This document shows positions 6,070 through 14,419 of a stretch of 14,578 nucleotides of DNA, one piece after another. Source of the DNA: an uncultured Oscillibacter sp. (GTDB lineage: Bacteria; Bacillota; Clostridia; Oscillospirales; Oscillospiraceae); NCBI GenBank assembly GCA_900770295.1, contig CAAGJQ010000067.1:1-14578 (forward strand). The letters are read 5' to 3'. Below the pieces are notes generated by a model, which saw only the letters and a list, made by a program, of their open reading frames with translations, was not told the origin of the DNA and did not search any database. Every line of letters begins with the position of its first letter. The first letter of the stretch is position 1. The position numbers and the translations under genes are program-made.

Positions 6070-8334
6070 ATGAGTCAGACTGTGGAAACGATTCTCTGTG
6101 AATACTGCGGGAAAAGCCTCCGGGAGGCTACGGACCGGGAGGTATATCTGGCCCTGCTGCGGCTGGTGCGGGAGCGGGCGGAGGCCCGGGTCCGGCCGGT
6201 CTCCGGCAAAAAGCTCTACTATATTTCAGCGGAATTCCTGATTGGAAAGCTGCTGTCCAACAACCTCATCAACCTGGGGCTCTATGACGAGGTCCGGGAC
6301 TGTCTGGCCGCCGCGGGCAAGTCCCTGGCCGGTCTGGAGGAGCTGGAGCCGGAGCCCGGTCTGGGCAACGGCGGTCTGGGCCGGCTGGCCGCCTGCTTCC
6401 TGGACTCCCTGGCGACGCTGGACCTGCCCGGCGACGGCATCGGCCTGCGGTATCACTGCGGCCTGTTCCGCCAGAGCCTCCGGGACGGCGTGCAGAGGGA
6501 GCTGCCCGACACCTGGCTCACCGGGGACAGCTGGGCCGTGCCCACGGACACCGTCTACCCGGTGGAAATGGCGGGAAAGACCTTCCAGGCCCGGCTGTAC
6601 CAGCTGTCCGTCACCGGCTATCACGGCCGCACCAACCGGCTGGACCTCTTCGATCTGGACAGCGTGGACGAGGGCATCATCGGCGAGGGCATCTCCTTCG
6701 ACAAGGAGGCCATCGACAGGAACCTGACCCTCTTCCTCTACCCGGACGACTCCGACGAGGCCGGCCGGATGCTGCGCGTCTACCAGCAGTACCTGATGGT
6801 CAGCGCCGGCGCCCAGCACATTCTGGCGGAGTGCGCGGCCCGGGGCTGCAAGTACCACGACCTGCCGGACTACGCCGCCATCCAGATCAACGACACCCAC
6901 CCCAGCCTGGTGATCCCGGAGCTGATCCGGCTGCTGGGGGAACGCGGCGTGGCATTTGACGAGGCCGTGGACATCGTCACCCGGACCTGCGCCTACACGA
7001 ACCACACCATCCTGGCGGAGGCTCTGGAAAAGTGGCCCAAAGCCTATCTGGAGACCATCGTGCCCCAGCTGATGCCCATCATCGAACAGCTGGACGCTCT
7101 GGCCCGCGCCCGGACGGAGGACGTTTCCACCGCCATCATCGACGATGCCGGCCTCGTCCACATGGCCCACATGGACATCCACTTCACCCACTCCACCAAC
7201 GGCGTGGCGGCGCTGCACACGGAGATCCTGAAAAACAGCGAGCTGGCCAACTTCTACAAGCTCTATCCCGAGAAGTTCAACAACAAGACCAACGGCATCA
7301 CCTTCCGCCGGTGGCTTCTGAAGTGCAACCCCCGGCTCTCCGGGGAGATCGGGTCCCTCATCGGCCCCGGCTTCCAGCGGGACGCCTGCGAGCTGGAAAA
7401 GCTCCTCCCCCTGGCTGACGACCGGGAGGTCCTGCGCCGTCTGGCGGACATCAAGGCCCGGAACAAGGAGGAGCTGGCGGGCTGGCTGTACCAGCGGCAG
7501 GGCGTGCTCCTGAACCCCACCGCCATGTTCTCCATCCAGTCCAAGCGGCTGCACCAGTACAAGCGCCAGCAGCTGAACCTGCTGTTTCTCATCCACCAGT
7601 ATCTGGAGATCCAAAACGGCCATCTCCCCGCCGTGCCCCTGGTCAGCATCTTCGGTGCCAAGGCCGCGCCGGCCTACACCCTGGCCAAGGACATCATCCA
7701 CGCCCTGCTGGCCCTGTCCCGGGTCATCGCCGGTTCGCCGGAGGCCGCCCCCTGGCTCCAGATCGTGTTCGTGGAGAACTACAACGTCACCGCCGCGGAG
7801 AAGATGATCCCCGCCTGCGATCTCTCCGAGCAGATCAGTCTGGCCAGCAAGGAGGCCAGCGGCACCGGCAACATGAAGTTCATGCTCAACGGCGCCGTGA
7901 CTCTGGGCACCATGGACGGCGCCAACGTGGAGATCGCCCAGCGGGTGGGGGAGGAGAACATCTATATCTTCGGCCAGAGCTCCGGTCAGGTCATCCGCCG
8001 CTACGCGGCCGGGGACTACGATGCCCGGGAGTGGTACGGCAGCGACCCCAACCTCCGCCGGGCCATCGACTTTCTCACCGGCCCCGAGATGCTCCGGGCC
8101 GGCCGGGAGGAGAACCTGGCCCGCCTGCGGGACGATCTGAAAAATAAGGACTGGTTCCAGACCCTCCCCGACTTCAACGCCTATCTGGTCCGGAAGGGGC
8201 AGGCCATGGCCGACTACGCCCGGGACCCTCTGGGCTGGCAGCGGAAGTGCCTTGTCAACATCGCCGGGGCCGGCTTCTTCTCCTCCGACCGCACCATCGC
8301 CGAATACAACCAGGACATCTGGCATCTGGGCTGA
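6070..8334 (+). CDS. glgP: Glycogen/maltodextrin phosphorylase (GT35)
   Basis: The product is 754 residues. ATG 6070 is chosen because GGAAGGAG lies 9 bases upstream; the in-frame starts at 6022 and 6061 have no usable ribosome binding site. Family landmarks are SAEFLIGK near residue 53, GLGNGGLGRLAACF at 97-110, NDTHPSLVIPEL from residue 274, and the pyridoxal-phosphate box EASGTGNMKF with the cofactor lysine at Lys603, followed by GTMDGANVEI. The enzyme splits alpha-1,4-glucans with phosphate to glucose-1-phosphate in the cytoplasm. It is somewhat shorter than the 800-840 residue animal and E. coli forms, with a brief N-terminus, implying little allosteric control (inference). It is monocistronic, bounded by the divergent AraC gene and a strong terminator. 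Whether glycogen or imported maltodextrin is the main substrate is open; the transport genes downstream favour maltodextrin. Confidence 0.95.
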   Translation: MSQTVETILCEYCGKSLREATDREVYLALLRLVRERAEARVRPVSGKKLYYISAEFLIGKLLSNNLINLGLYDEVRDCLAAAGKSLAGLEELEPEPGLGNGGLGRLAACFLDSLATLDLPGDGIGLRYHCGLFRQSLRDGVQRELPDTWLTGDSWAVPTDTVYPVEMAGKTFQARLYQLSVTGYHGRTNRLDLFDLDSVDEGIIGEGISFDKEAIDRNLTLFLYPDDSDEAGRMLRVYQQYLMVSAGAQHILAECAARGCKYHDLPDYAAIQINDTHPSLVIPELIRLLGERGVAFDEAVDIVTRTCAYTNHTILAEALEKWPKAYLETIVPQLMPIIEQLDALARARTEDVSTAIIDDAGLVHMAHMDIHFTHSTNGVAALHTEILKNSELANFYKLYPEKFNNKTNGITFRRWLLKCNPRLSGEIGSLIGPGFQRDACELEKLLPLADDREVLRRLADIKARNKEELAGWLYQRQGVLLNPTAMFSIQSKRLHQYKRQQLNLLFLIHQYLEIQNGHLPAVPLVSIFGAKAAPAYTLAKDIIHALLALSRVIAGSPEAAPWLQIVFVENYNVTAAEKMIPACDLSEQISLASKEASGTGNMKFMLNGAVTLGTMDGANVEIAQRVGEENIYIFGQSSGQVIRRYAAGDYDAREWYGSDPNLRRAIDFLTGPEMLRAGREENLARLRDDLKNKDWFQTLPDFNAYLVRKGQAMADYARDPLGWQRKCLVNIAGAGFFSSDRTIAEYNQDIWHLG

Positions 8335-8349
8335 TCTCCAGCCTCCGCG

Positions 8350-8385
8350 CAGGCGGATACCTCCGGGTATCCGCCTGTCTTTTTT
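8350..8385 (+). terminator. Strong rho-independent terminator after glgP
   Basis: CAGGCGGATACC (8350-8361) pairs with GGTATCCGCCTG (8366-8377) as a perfect 12-bp stem with a TCCG loop, followed by TCTTTTTT (8378-8385). It separates glgP from the lacI-led operon. Confidence 0.92.
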
Positions 8386-8463
8386 CGCCAAATGTCCGGT
8401 TTTTCAGAAAAACGATTACGTTCAAAAGGCTTTTGGCACTTCACACATAATCGTAACCCGGTC

Positions 8464-8490
8464 TTTGTGTTAATCCACGAATTTCACAAA
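8464..8490. promoter_or_regulatory. Inverted repeat upstream of the lacI promoter
   Basis: TTTGTG (8464-8469) and CACAAA (8485-8490) form an inverted repeat with a 15-base centre that ends 6 bases before the -35 element. That is a typical position for an activator site. A second pair, ACGATTA (8412-8418) and TAATCGT (8448-8454), lies further upstream. No regulator can be named. Confidence 0.3.
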
Positions 8491-8496
8491 TCCCGA

Positions 8497-8525
8497 TTGA
8501 CAAACCGGCCGGGTTTGCATATATT
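8497..8525 (+). promoter_or_regulatory. Sigma-A promoter of the lacI-sugar transporter operon
   Basis: The perfect -35 TTGACA (8497-8502) and TATATT (8520-8525) are exactly 17 bases apart. The expected start near 8532 falls just before the tandem operator at 8542-8569. Confidence 0.85.
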
Positions 8526-8541
8526 TGATAATTGAAAGGGG

Positions 8542-8569
8542 CTGGAAACGTTTCCAGTAACGTTTCCAG
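8542..8569. promoter_or_regulatory. Tandem LacI-family operator
   Basis: CTGGAAACGTTTCCAG (8542-8557) is a perfect 16-bp palindrome with the central CG typical of LacI/GalR-family sites. AACGTTTCCAG occurs again at 8559-8569 (first copy 8547-8557), so a second, imperfect site is centred 12 bp further on. Its position just downstream of the start site predicts repression by the LacI protein encoded next. Confidence 0.8.
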
Positions 8570-8596
8570 CTTATCCGGAGCAGGGAGGGGATGCGG

Positions 8597-9610
8597 ATGA
8601 CCATCAGAGACGTGGCGGAGCGCAGCGGCGTTTCCGTCAGCACGGTGTCCCGCGTCCTCAACAACCACCCCGACGTCAGCGACGCCGTCCGCTCCCGGGT
8701 CATGGAGGCCGTGCGGGAGCTGCACTACGTTCCCAACAACAGCGCCCGGGACCTGGTCCGGCCCCAGTCCGACGCCATCGGCCTGGTGGTCCGCGGCGTG
8801 GGCAACCCCTTCTTCTCCGGCGTGATCCGCGCGGTGGAGCAGGCGGTGGGCCGGGCGGGATACACGATGGTCCTCCACCAGATCCGGTCCGGGGAGGACG
8901 AGATCCGGGCCGCCGCCGAGCTGGCCCGGTCCAAGCGGCTCCGGGGCCTCATCCTGCTGGGCGGCTGCTTCGACTACACGCCGGAACAGACGGCGGCGCT
9001 GGAGATTCCCTTCGTGTGCTGCTCCTTCACCAACAGCTTCGGCAGTCTGGAAAAGGACGCCTACTCCTCCGTCTCCATCGACGACCAGGCGGAGGCCCGC
9101 CGGGCGGTGGAGGTCCTGATTCAGAAGGGCCACCGGAAGATCGCCGTCCTGCTGGACTCCGTCCGGGACCACTCCATCAGCGAGCTGCGCTACCGGGGCT
9201 ACCGGCAGGCGCTGGCCGGACACGGCATCCCCCTGGACCCGGAGCTGGTGGCCGAGACCGGAGACTTCGACATGGCGGCCGCCTACGAGGGCACCCGGCG
9301 CCTGCTGGAGCGGCGGCGGGACTTCACCGCCCTGTTCGTCATCGCGGACTCCATGGCCGTCGCCGCCATGAAGGCCCTCCACGACGGCGGACGCCGCATC
9401 CCGGAGGACTGCTCCATCATCGCCATCGACGGCATCGACATGTCCAACTACACCGTTCCCACCCTCACCACCCTCATCCAGCCCCAGGCGGCCATGGGGG
9501 AGGAGGCCGTCCGCATTCTGCTGGACATGGTGGAGGAGCGGTCCGGCAACCGCCACGTCCGGATGGACACCACCCTGCGCACCGGCGGCAGCGTGGCCGC
9601 CAACAGCTGA
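8597..9610 (+). CDS. LacI-family sugar-responsive repressor
   Basis: The product is 337 residues, normal for the family. ATG 8597 is 8 bases after GGAGG; the in-frame ATG at 8591 is too close to the ribosome binding site. The N-terminus is a classic LacI helix-turn-helix with hinge (TIRDVAERSGVSVSTVSRVLNNHPDVSD, residues 2-30 or so; LHYVPNNSARDL follows). Residues from about 60 form the periplasmic-binding-like effector domain (IGLVVRGVGNPFFSGVI, GLILLGG, the SVSIDD repeat, VIADSMAVAAMKAL, SIIAIDGID). It is preceded by a tandem LacI-type operator. No terminator separates it from the sugar-binding protein 68 bases downstream, so it probably represses its own operon until a malto-oligosaccharide or derived sugar binds (inference). 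It is of the MalR/CcpA-like general type, and the exact effector is unknown. Confidence 0.93.
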   Translation: MTIRDVAERSGVSVSTVSRVLNNHPDVSDAVRSRVMEAVRELHYVPNNSARDLVRPQSDAIGLVVRGVGNPFFSGVIRAVEQAVGRAGYTMVLHQIRSGEDEIRAAAELARSKRLRGLILLGGCFDYTPEQTAALEIPFVCCSFTNSFGSLEKDAYSSVSIDDQAEARRAVEVLIQKGHRKIAVLLDSVRDHSISELRYRGYRQALAGHGIPLDPELVAETGDFDMAAAYEGTRRLLERRRDFTALFVIADSMAVAAMKALHDGGRRIPEDCSIIAIDGIDMSNYTVPTLTTLIQPQAAMGEEAVRILLDMVEERSGNRHVRMDTTLRTGGSVAANS

Positions 9611-9634
9611 TTTTTGCATCGCCCGATGTAAAAA
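9611..9634. other. Hairpin-forming inverted repeat between lacI and the binding protein
   Basis: TTTTTGCATCG (9611-9621) pairs with CGATGTAAAAA (9624-9634), with one G-T pair and a 2-base centre. It begins immediately after the lacI stop. There is no T-tract after it, so it is not a terminator. It could be an mRNA processing or stabilising stem, or a protein site. No LacI-type operator and no clear promoter are seen in this gap. Confidence 0.45.
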
Positions 9635-9678
9635 TAAATCGATGAAATTCAACCAATAAAAGGAAAAGGAGTATTGAG

Positions 9679-11004
9679 ATGAAAAAAGTATTTGCGCTTT
9701 TGCTGACCCTCTCTCTCTGCGTCGGCCTTCTGTCCGCCTGCGGCGGCAGCAAGACCGAGACCCCCGCTTCCTCCGGCAGTGATCAGGAGACCTCTGCCCC
9801 CGCCGCCACCGGCGCCGTCTACTATCTGAACTTCAAGCCCGAGCAGGACGAGGCCTGGCAGAACCTGGCCAAGGCCTACACCGAGGAGACCGGCGTGCCC
9901 GTCACCGTGGTCACCGCCGCCTCCGGCACCTATGAGCAGACCCTGATGAGCGAGATCGCCAAGAGCACTCCTCCCACCCTGTTCCAGGTCAACGGCCCCG
10001 TGGGTCTGGCCAACTGGAAGGACTACTGCTATGACCTGACCGGCACCGACGTCCTGGGCCAGCTGACCTCCGACGCCTACGCCCTGAAGGACGGCGGCGC
10101 CACCCTGGGCATCGCCTACGTCATCGAGTCCTACGGCATCATCGTCAACAAGACCCTGCTGGCCCAGGCCGGCTACTCCGTGGAGGACATCAACTCCTTC
10201 GAGGACCTGAAGAAGGTCGCCGAGGACATCACCGCCCGCAAGGATGAGCTGGGCTTCGCCGCCTTCTCCTCCGCCGGCATGGACGGCTCCTCCGACTGGC
10301 GCTTCAAGACCCATCTGGCCAACCTGCCCATCTACTTCGAGTATCAGGACAAGGGCATCGGCAGCACCGACGCCATCGAGGGCACCTATCTGGACAACTA
10401 CAAGGCCATCTGGGACCTGTACATCAACAACTCCACCTGTGATCCCGCCGTCCTGTCCGGCAAGACCGGCGACGACTCCCGCAACGAGTTCCTGGCTGGC
10501 GAGGCCGTGTTCTATCAGAACGGCTCCTGGGAGTACGGCAACCTGGTGGGCGACGGCAAGTTCACCGATGATGACCTGGCTATGATCCCCATCTACATCG
10601 GCGCCGGCGACGAGGCCAACCAGGGCCTGTGCACCGGCACGGAGAACTACTGGTGCGTCAACAACTCCGCCAAGGAAGAGGACATCCAGGCCACTCTGGA
10701 CTTCATGAACTGGTGCGTCACCTCTGAGACCGGCACCAAGGCCATGGCCGAGGACATGGGCTTCGTCATCCCCTTCCAGGCCGCTCAGGAGTCCCCCAAC
10801 CTGTTCGTCAAGCAGGACGCCGCCTACACCGCCGAGGGCAAGACCCCCGTCTCCTGGAACTTCACCACCATGCCCTCTGAGAACTGGAAGAACGAGCTGG
10901 GCACCGCTCTGACCGCCTATTCCGCCGGCACCGGCGACTGGGCCGGCGTGGTCTCCGCCTTCGTGGACGGCTGGGCCAGCGAGTACGCTGCCGCCAACGG
11001 CTGA
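9679..11004 (+). CDS. ABC transporter sugar-binding lipoprotein (CUT1, MalE-like)
   Basis: The product is 441 residues. A strong AAAAGGAG lies 7 bases before ATG 9679. The signal peptide (KK then LLLTLSLCVG) ends in the lipobox LSAC, giving the lipid-anchored Cys21. A Ser/Thr/Ala/Pro-rich linker of about 25 residues is followed by a family-1 extracellular solute-binding fold (VYYLNFKPEQDEAWQNLAKAYTEETGVPVTVVTA, the usual N-terminal pattern; NGSWEYG; NYWCVNNSAKEEDIQATLDFMNWCVT near the C-lobe). It captures the sugar outside the membrane and delivers it to the two permeases downstream. Neighbouring MalQ and GlgP point to malto-oligosaccharides (inference). Its codon use is very uniform (CTG, AAG, GAG, ATC and GGC dominate), consistent with high expression. 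Confidence 0.93.
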   Translation: MKKVFALLLTLSLCVGLLSACGGSKTETPASSGSDQETSAPAATGAVYYLNFKPEQDEAWQNLAKAYTEETGVPVTVVTAASGTYEQTLMSEIAKSTPPTLFQVNGPVGLANWKDYCYDLTGTDVLGQLTSDAYALKDGGATLGIAYVIESYGIIVNKTLLAQAGYSVEDINSFEDLKKVAEDITARKDELGFAAFSSAGMDGSSDWRFKTHLANLPIYFEYQDKGIGSTDAIEGTYLDNYKAIWDLYINNSTCDPAVLSGKTGDDSRNEFLAGEAVFYQNGSWEYGNLVGDGKFTDDDLAMIPIYIGAGDEANQGLCTGTENYWCVNNSAKEEDIQATLDFMNWCVTSETGTKAMAEDMGFVIPFQAAQESPNLFVKQDAAYTAEGKTPVSWNFTTMPSENWKNELGTALTAYSAGTGDWAGVVSAFVDGWASEYAAANG

Positions 11005-11025
11005 TCCGAACACCAACGCGCATCC

Positions 11026-11060
11026 AAAACGGGGTGGGCCTTCCGCCCACCCCGTTTTTT
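11026..11060 (+). terminator. Intra-operon terminator after the binding protein
   Basis: AAAACGGGGTGGG (11026-11038) and CCCACCCCGTTTT (11046-11058) form a 13-bp perfect stem with a 7-base loop and a T6 tract (11055-11060). It lies between the binding-protein gene and the permeases. It would let most transcripts end after the binding protein, with partial read-through to the permeases. Confidence 0.88.
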
Positions 11061-11119
11061 CCCGGCCCCCTGCGCGCCTGACCGGGCGCATGCCTCATTC
11101 CATCTCTAGGAGGGATATT

Positions 11120-11971
11120 GTGGAAAAAGCGATCAAGAGATATTGGCCGGTGTTCGTCCTTCCTACGTTCGCGGCGTTCCTCATCGGCTTCGTCTGGCCC
11201 TTTTTGCAGGGCCTGTACCTGTCCTTCTGCAAATTCATCACCATTGACAAGGCCAGCTTCAACGGCCTGAAAAACTACATCTACGCCCTGACGGAGGCGG
11301 ACTTCCTCCACTCCTTCTGGTTCACGGCGCTGTTCACCGTGGTCTCCACCGCGTGCATCAACGTGGCGGCCCTGGCCATCGCCCTGGCCCTGACCCGGGA
11401 GATCAAGGGCACCAACCTGTTCCGCTCCGTCTTTTTCATGCCGAACCTCATCGGCGGCATCGTACTGGGCTACATCTGGAATATCCTGCTCAACTGCGTG
11501 CTGACCCTGCTGGGCAAGCCCCTGCTGAGCCTCCACGCCCCCTACGGCTTCATCGGTCTGGTCATTCTCATGTGCTGGCAGCAGATCGGCTACATGATGA
11601 TCATATACATCGCGGGCCTCCAGTCCATCCCCAACGACTATCTGGAAGCCGCCCGCATCGACGGCGCCAACGAGCGCCAGATCCTCTGGAAGGTCAAGCT
11701 CCCCAACCTGATGCCCTCCATCACCATCTGCCTGTTCCTGAGCCTGACCAACGGCTTCAAGCTCTTCGACCAGAACCTGGCCCTGACCGGCGGCGACCCC
11801 GCCCACAAGACCGAGATGCTGGCGCTGAACATCTATCAGACCTTCTACGGCCGCTCCGGCCCCCAGTGGAAGGGCTACGGCCAGGCCAAGGCCGTCCTCT
11901 TCTGCATTCTGGTGGTGGTCATCGGCCTGGTCCAGCTGAAAGCGACCCGCTCCAAGGAGGTGCAGCAGTAA
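11120..11971 (+). CDS. ABC sugar permease, MalF-type (CUT1)
   Basis: The product is 283 residues from GTG 11120, chosen because AGGAGGG (11108-11114) is 5 bases upstream. The ATG at 11090 in the same frame has no ribosome binding site and would add ten residues. Six membrane segments are expected (first: YWPVFVLPTFAAFLIGFVWP). The cytoplasmic EAA loop that docks the ATPase is present: EAARIDGANERQILWKV, then LP. The short form lacks the extra N-terminal helices of E. coli MalF, as is usual in Gram-positive CUT1 systems. The stop TAA shares its last A with the ATG of the next permease, so the two are co-translated. Confidence 0.93.
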   Translation: MEKAIKRYWPVFVLPTFAAFLIGFVWPFLQGLYLSFCKFITIDKASFNGLKNYIYALTEADFLHSFWFTALFTVVSTACINVAALAIALALTREIKGTNLFRSVFFMPNLIGGIVLGYIWNILLNCVLTLLGKPLLSLHAPYGFIGLVILMCWQQIGYMMIIYIAGLQSIPNDYLEAARIDGANERQILWKVKLPNLMPSITICLFLSLTNGFKLFDQNLALTGGDPAHKTEMLALNIYQTFYGRSGPQWKGYGQAKAVLFCILVVVIGLVQLKATRSKEVQQ

Positions 11972-12816
11972 TGGCAAAGAAGCATACGGCAAAGGATTAT
12001 GTCCTGACGGTCATTCTGGGGATTTTGTCCCTGGCCTGGGTGTATCCCATCTTCATGATCCTGTTCAACTCCCTGAAAAAGGAGACCTCCATCAGCACCG
12101 GCACCGCCTTTGAGCTCCCCACCGCCGAGAGCTTCACGGGCCTTGCCAACTATCTGGACGCCCTGACCTCCAAGGGCTTCCTGTCCGCCTTCTGGTACAG
12201 TCTGGTCATCACCATCACCTCCGTGGTGCTGATCCTGGTCTGCTGCTCCATGTGCGCCTGGTTCATCACCCGGGTCAAGGGCTGGTACAGCAAGGCCCTC
12301 TACTACCTGTTCGTGTTCTCCATGGTCGTCCCCTTCCAGATGCTGATGTTCACCCTGTCCGCCACGGCGGACCGCCTGCACCTCAGCAGCCCCTACACGA
12401 TCTGCGTCATCTATCTGGGCTTCGGCGCGGGACTGGCCGTGTTCATGTTCTGCGGCTTTATGAAGTCCATCCCTCTGGAGATCGAGGAGGCCGCCATGAT
12501 CGACGGCTGCACCCCCCTCCAGACCTTCTTCCGGGTGGTGCTGCCCATTCTGAAGCCCACGTTGATCTCCGTGGGCATTCTGGAGACCATGTGGCTGTGG
12601 AACGACTACCTGCTGCCCTACCTGGTGCTGGACCGCACCAAGGGCTACATGACCATCCCCATTCTGATCCAGTATTTCCGCGGCAGCTACGGCAAGGTGG
12701 AGATGGGTCCCATGATGGCCTCCATCATGATGAACATCATCCCCATCATCATCGTCTACCTCCTGTGCCAGAAGCACATTATCAAGGGCGTGGCCGCCGG
12801 AGCTGTGAAGGGCTGA
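11971..12816 (+). CDS. ABC sugar permease, MalG-type (CUT1)
   Basis: The product is 281 residues. ATG 11971 overlaps the previous stop by one base (TAATG), and AAGGAGGT (11954-11961) lies 9 bases upstream inside the preceding gene. The pattern fits MalG: the first helix is VLTVILGILSLAWVYPIFMILFNS cut short by the SLK motif, and the EAA loop reads EIEEAAMIDGCTPLQTFF followed by LPILKP. It forms a heterodimer with the MalF-type partner in the membrane. No nucleotide-binding subunit follows; malQ starts 12 bases later, so the operon continues with metabolism instead. Confidence 0.93.
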   Translation: MAKKHTAKDYVLTVILGILSLAWVYPIFMILFNSLKKETSISTGTAFELPTAESFTGLANYLDALTSKGFLSAFWYSLVITITSVVLILVCCSMCAWFITRVKGWYSKALYYLFVFSMVVPFQMLMFTLSATADRLHLSSPYTICVIYLGFGAGLAVFMFCGFMKSIPLEIEEAAMIDGCTPLQTFFRVVLPILKPTLISVGILETMWLWNDYLLPYLVLDRTKGYMTIPILIQYFRGSYGKVEMGPMMASIMMNIIPIIIVYLLCQKHIIKGVAAGAVKG

Positions 12817-12828
12817 GAGGTACCGCCC

Positions 12829-14319
12829 ATGAAAAGAAGCTGCGGCATTCTCATGCCGATCTCCTCTCTCCCCTCCCCCCACGGCATCGGCACGCTGGGG
12901 GCGGAGGCCCGGAAGTTCGTGGACTTCCTGGCGGACGCCGGACAGTCCTGGTGGCAGATCCTGCCCGTGGGCCCCACCAGCTACGGCGACTCCCCCTATC
13001 AGAGCTTTTCCGCCTACGCCGGCAACCCCTACTTCGTGGACCTGGACCTGCTGTGTGAGGACGGGCTCCTGACCCCCGCCGAGGTGAACTCCGTCAACTG
13101 GGGGACGGACCCCGCCAAGGTGGATTACAGCGCTATTTACAACAGCCGTTTCCCCCTGCTGCATCTGGCGATGGAAAGAGGCTGGGAGCGGGACGCTGAC
13201 AAGGTGGCCGCCTTTTCAGAGGAAAACGCCTCCTGGCTGCCGGACTACGCCCTGTTCATGGCTGTCAAGCGCCATTTTGGCATGCGGTCCTGGACGGAGT
13301 GGCCGGACGAGGACATCCGCCTCCGCCGCCCCGGAGCGGTATCCCGTTACCGGGCGGAGCTGGCGGACGACATCCGCCTGTTCACCTACATCCAGTACCT
13401 GTTCTTCCGCCAGTGGGAGGACCTGCGGTCCTACGCCCACGAAAAGGGCATCGGCATCATCGGCGACCTGCCCATCTACGTGGCCATGGACTCCGCTGAC
13501 GTGTGGGCGGACCCCCGGGCCTTCCAGCTGGACGAGCGGAACGTCCCCGCCGAGGTGGCGGGCGTGCCGCCGGACTACTTCACCGCCGACGGCCAGCTGT
13601 GGGGCAACCCCCTCTACGACTGGGACGCCATGAAGGCCGACGGCTACACCTGGTGGATCCGCCGCATCGCCGGCGCCTCCCGGCTGTACGACATTCTCCG
13701 CATCGACCACTTCCGGGGCCTGGAGAGCTACTGGGCGGTGCCCTACGGGGAGACCACCGCCAAGACCGGCCGCTGGGTGAAGGGCCCCGGCATGGACCTC
13801 ATCGGGGTCCTGACCGAGAGATTCCCCAACATCCAGTTCATCGCCGAGGATCTGGGCTATCTGACCCCGGAGGTCCGCCAGCTGCTGGAGGACTCCGGCC
13901 TGCCGGGCATGAAGGTTCTGGAATTCGCCTTCGACTCCCGGGAAGCCGCCAACTATCTCCCCCACACCTATCCCCGGCACTGCGTCTGCTACGCCGGCAC
14001 CCACGACAACGCCACCCTCATGGGCTGGAAGGACGAGGCGGCCCCCGCCGATATCGCCATGGCCCGGCAGTACCTGGGGCTCAACGACGAAGAGGGCTTC
14101 CACTGGGGCGTCCTCCGGGGCGGACAGAGCAGCGTGGCCGACCTGTTCGTGGCCCAGATGCAGGACTACCTGGGCCTGGGTTCCGAGGCCCGCATGAACA
14201 CCCCGGGCATCCTGGGCGGCAACTGGCAGTGGCGGATGCTGCCCGGCCAGATCACGGACGCGCTGACAGCGCGCATCGCGGATATGGCCCGCCTGTACGG
14301 CAGAAGCTCCCGCGCCTGA
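12829..14319 (+). CDS. malQ: 4-alpha-glucanotransferase (amylomaltase, GH77)
   Basis: The product is 496 residues, typical of the short bacterial amylomaltases. GAGAGG lies 8 bases before ATG 12829. The N-terminus RSCGILMPISSLPSPHGIGTLG and the block WWQILPVGPTSYGDSPYQSFSAYAGNPYF are diagnostic of GH77. Catalytic residues are visible: the nucleophile Asp293 in RIDHFRG, the acid/base Glu340 in IAEDLG, and the third carboxylate Asp393 in THDNAT. It moves glucan segments between malto-oligosaccharides in the cytoplasm, releasing glucose and making longer chains that GlgP can phosphorolyse. It is the last gene of the transport operon, 12 bases after the MalG-type permease. Confidence 0.96.
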   Translation: MKRSCGILMPISSLPSPHGIGTLGAEARKFVDFLADAGQSWWQILPVGPTSYGDSPYQSFSAYAGNPYFVDLDLLCEDGLLTPAEVNSVNWGTDPAKVDYSAIYNSRFPLLHLAMERGWERDADKVAAFSEENASWLPDYALFMAVKRHFGMRSWTEWPDEDIRLRRPGAVSRYRAELADDIRLFTYIQYLFFRQWEDLRSYAHEKGIGIIGDLPIYVAMDSADVWADPRAFQLDERNVPAEVAGVPPDYFTADGQLWGNPLYDWDAMKADGYTWWIRRIAGASRLYDILRIDHFRGLESYWAVPYGETTAKTGRWVKGPGMDLIGVLTERFPNIQFIAEDLGYLTPEVRQLLEDSGLPGMKVLEFAFDSREAANYLPHTYPRHCVCYAGTHDNATLMGWKDEAAPADIAMARQYLGLNDEEGFHWGVLRGGQSSVADLFVAQMQDYLGLGSEARMNTPGILGGNWQWRMLPGQITDALTARIADMARLYGRSSRA

Positions 14320-14331
14320 TGCAGAACCGAA

Positions 14332-14364
14332 GGACCCCCTCCGGCGTTATGCCGGAGGGGGTTC
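14332..14364. other. GC-rich hairpin after malQ, without T-tract
   Basis: ACCCCCTCCGGC (14334-14345) and GCCGGAGGGGGT (14351-14362) form a perfect 12-bp stem with a GTTAT loop, 14 bases after the malQ stop. No T-tract follows on either strand, so it is a poor intrinsic terminator. It may protect the 3' end. A smaller AGAAAA/TTTTCT stem around 14375-14390 follows it. Confidence 0.6.
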
Positions 14365-14419
14365 CCCTATCCCGGAGAAAAGGCTTTTCTTTCCCCCGCC
14401 TCCATATTATACTGATACT

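Noticed and set aside
6226..8391. 721-residue open frame antisense to glgP
   Set aside because: Long antisense frames are expected opposite GC-rich genes. It is Val/Gly/Gln/His-rich without domains, and glgP has full catalytic motifs. The same reasoning removes the antisense frames opposite the permease, malQ, lacI and the binding protein.
8542..8569. The repeated AACGTTTCCAG as a CRISPR or phage attachment repeat
   Set aside because: There are only two copies, 12 bases apart, with LacI-type symmetry and no spacers, beside a LacI gene.
11090..11119. ATG 11090 as the start of the MalF-type permease
   Set aside because: It has no ribosome binding site and lies close to the upstream terminator; GTG 11120 follows AGGAGGG at good spacing.
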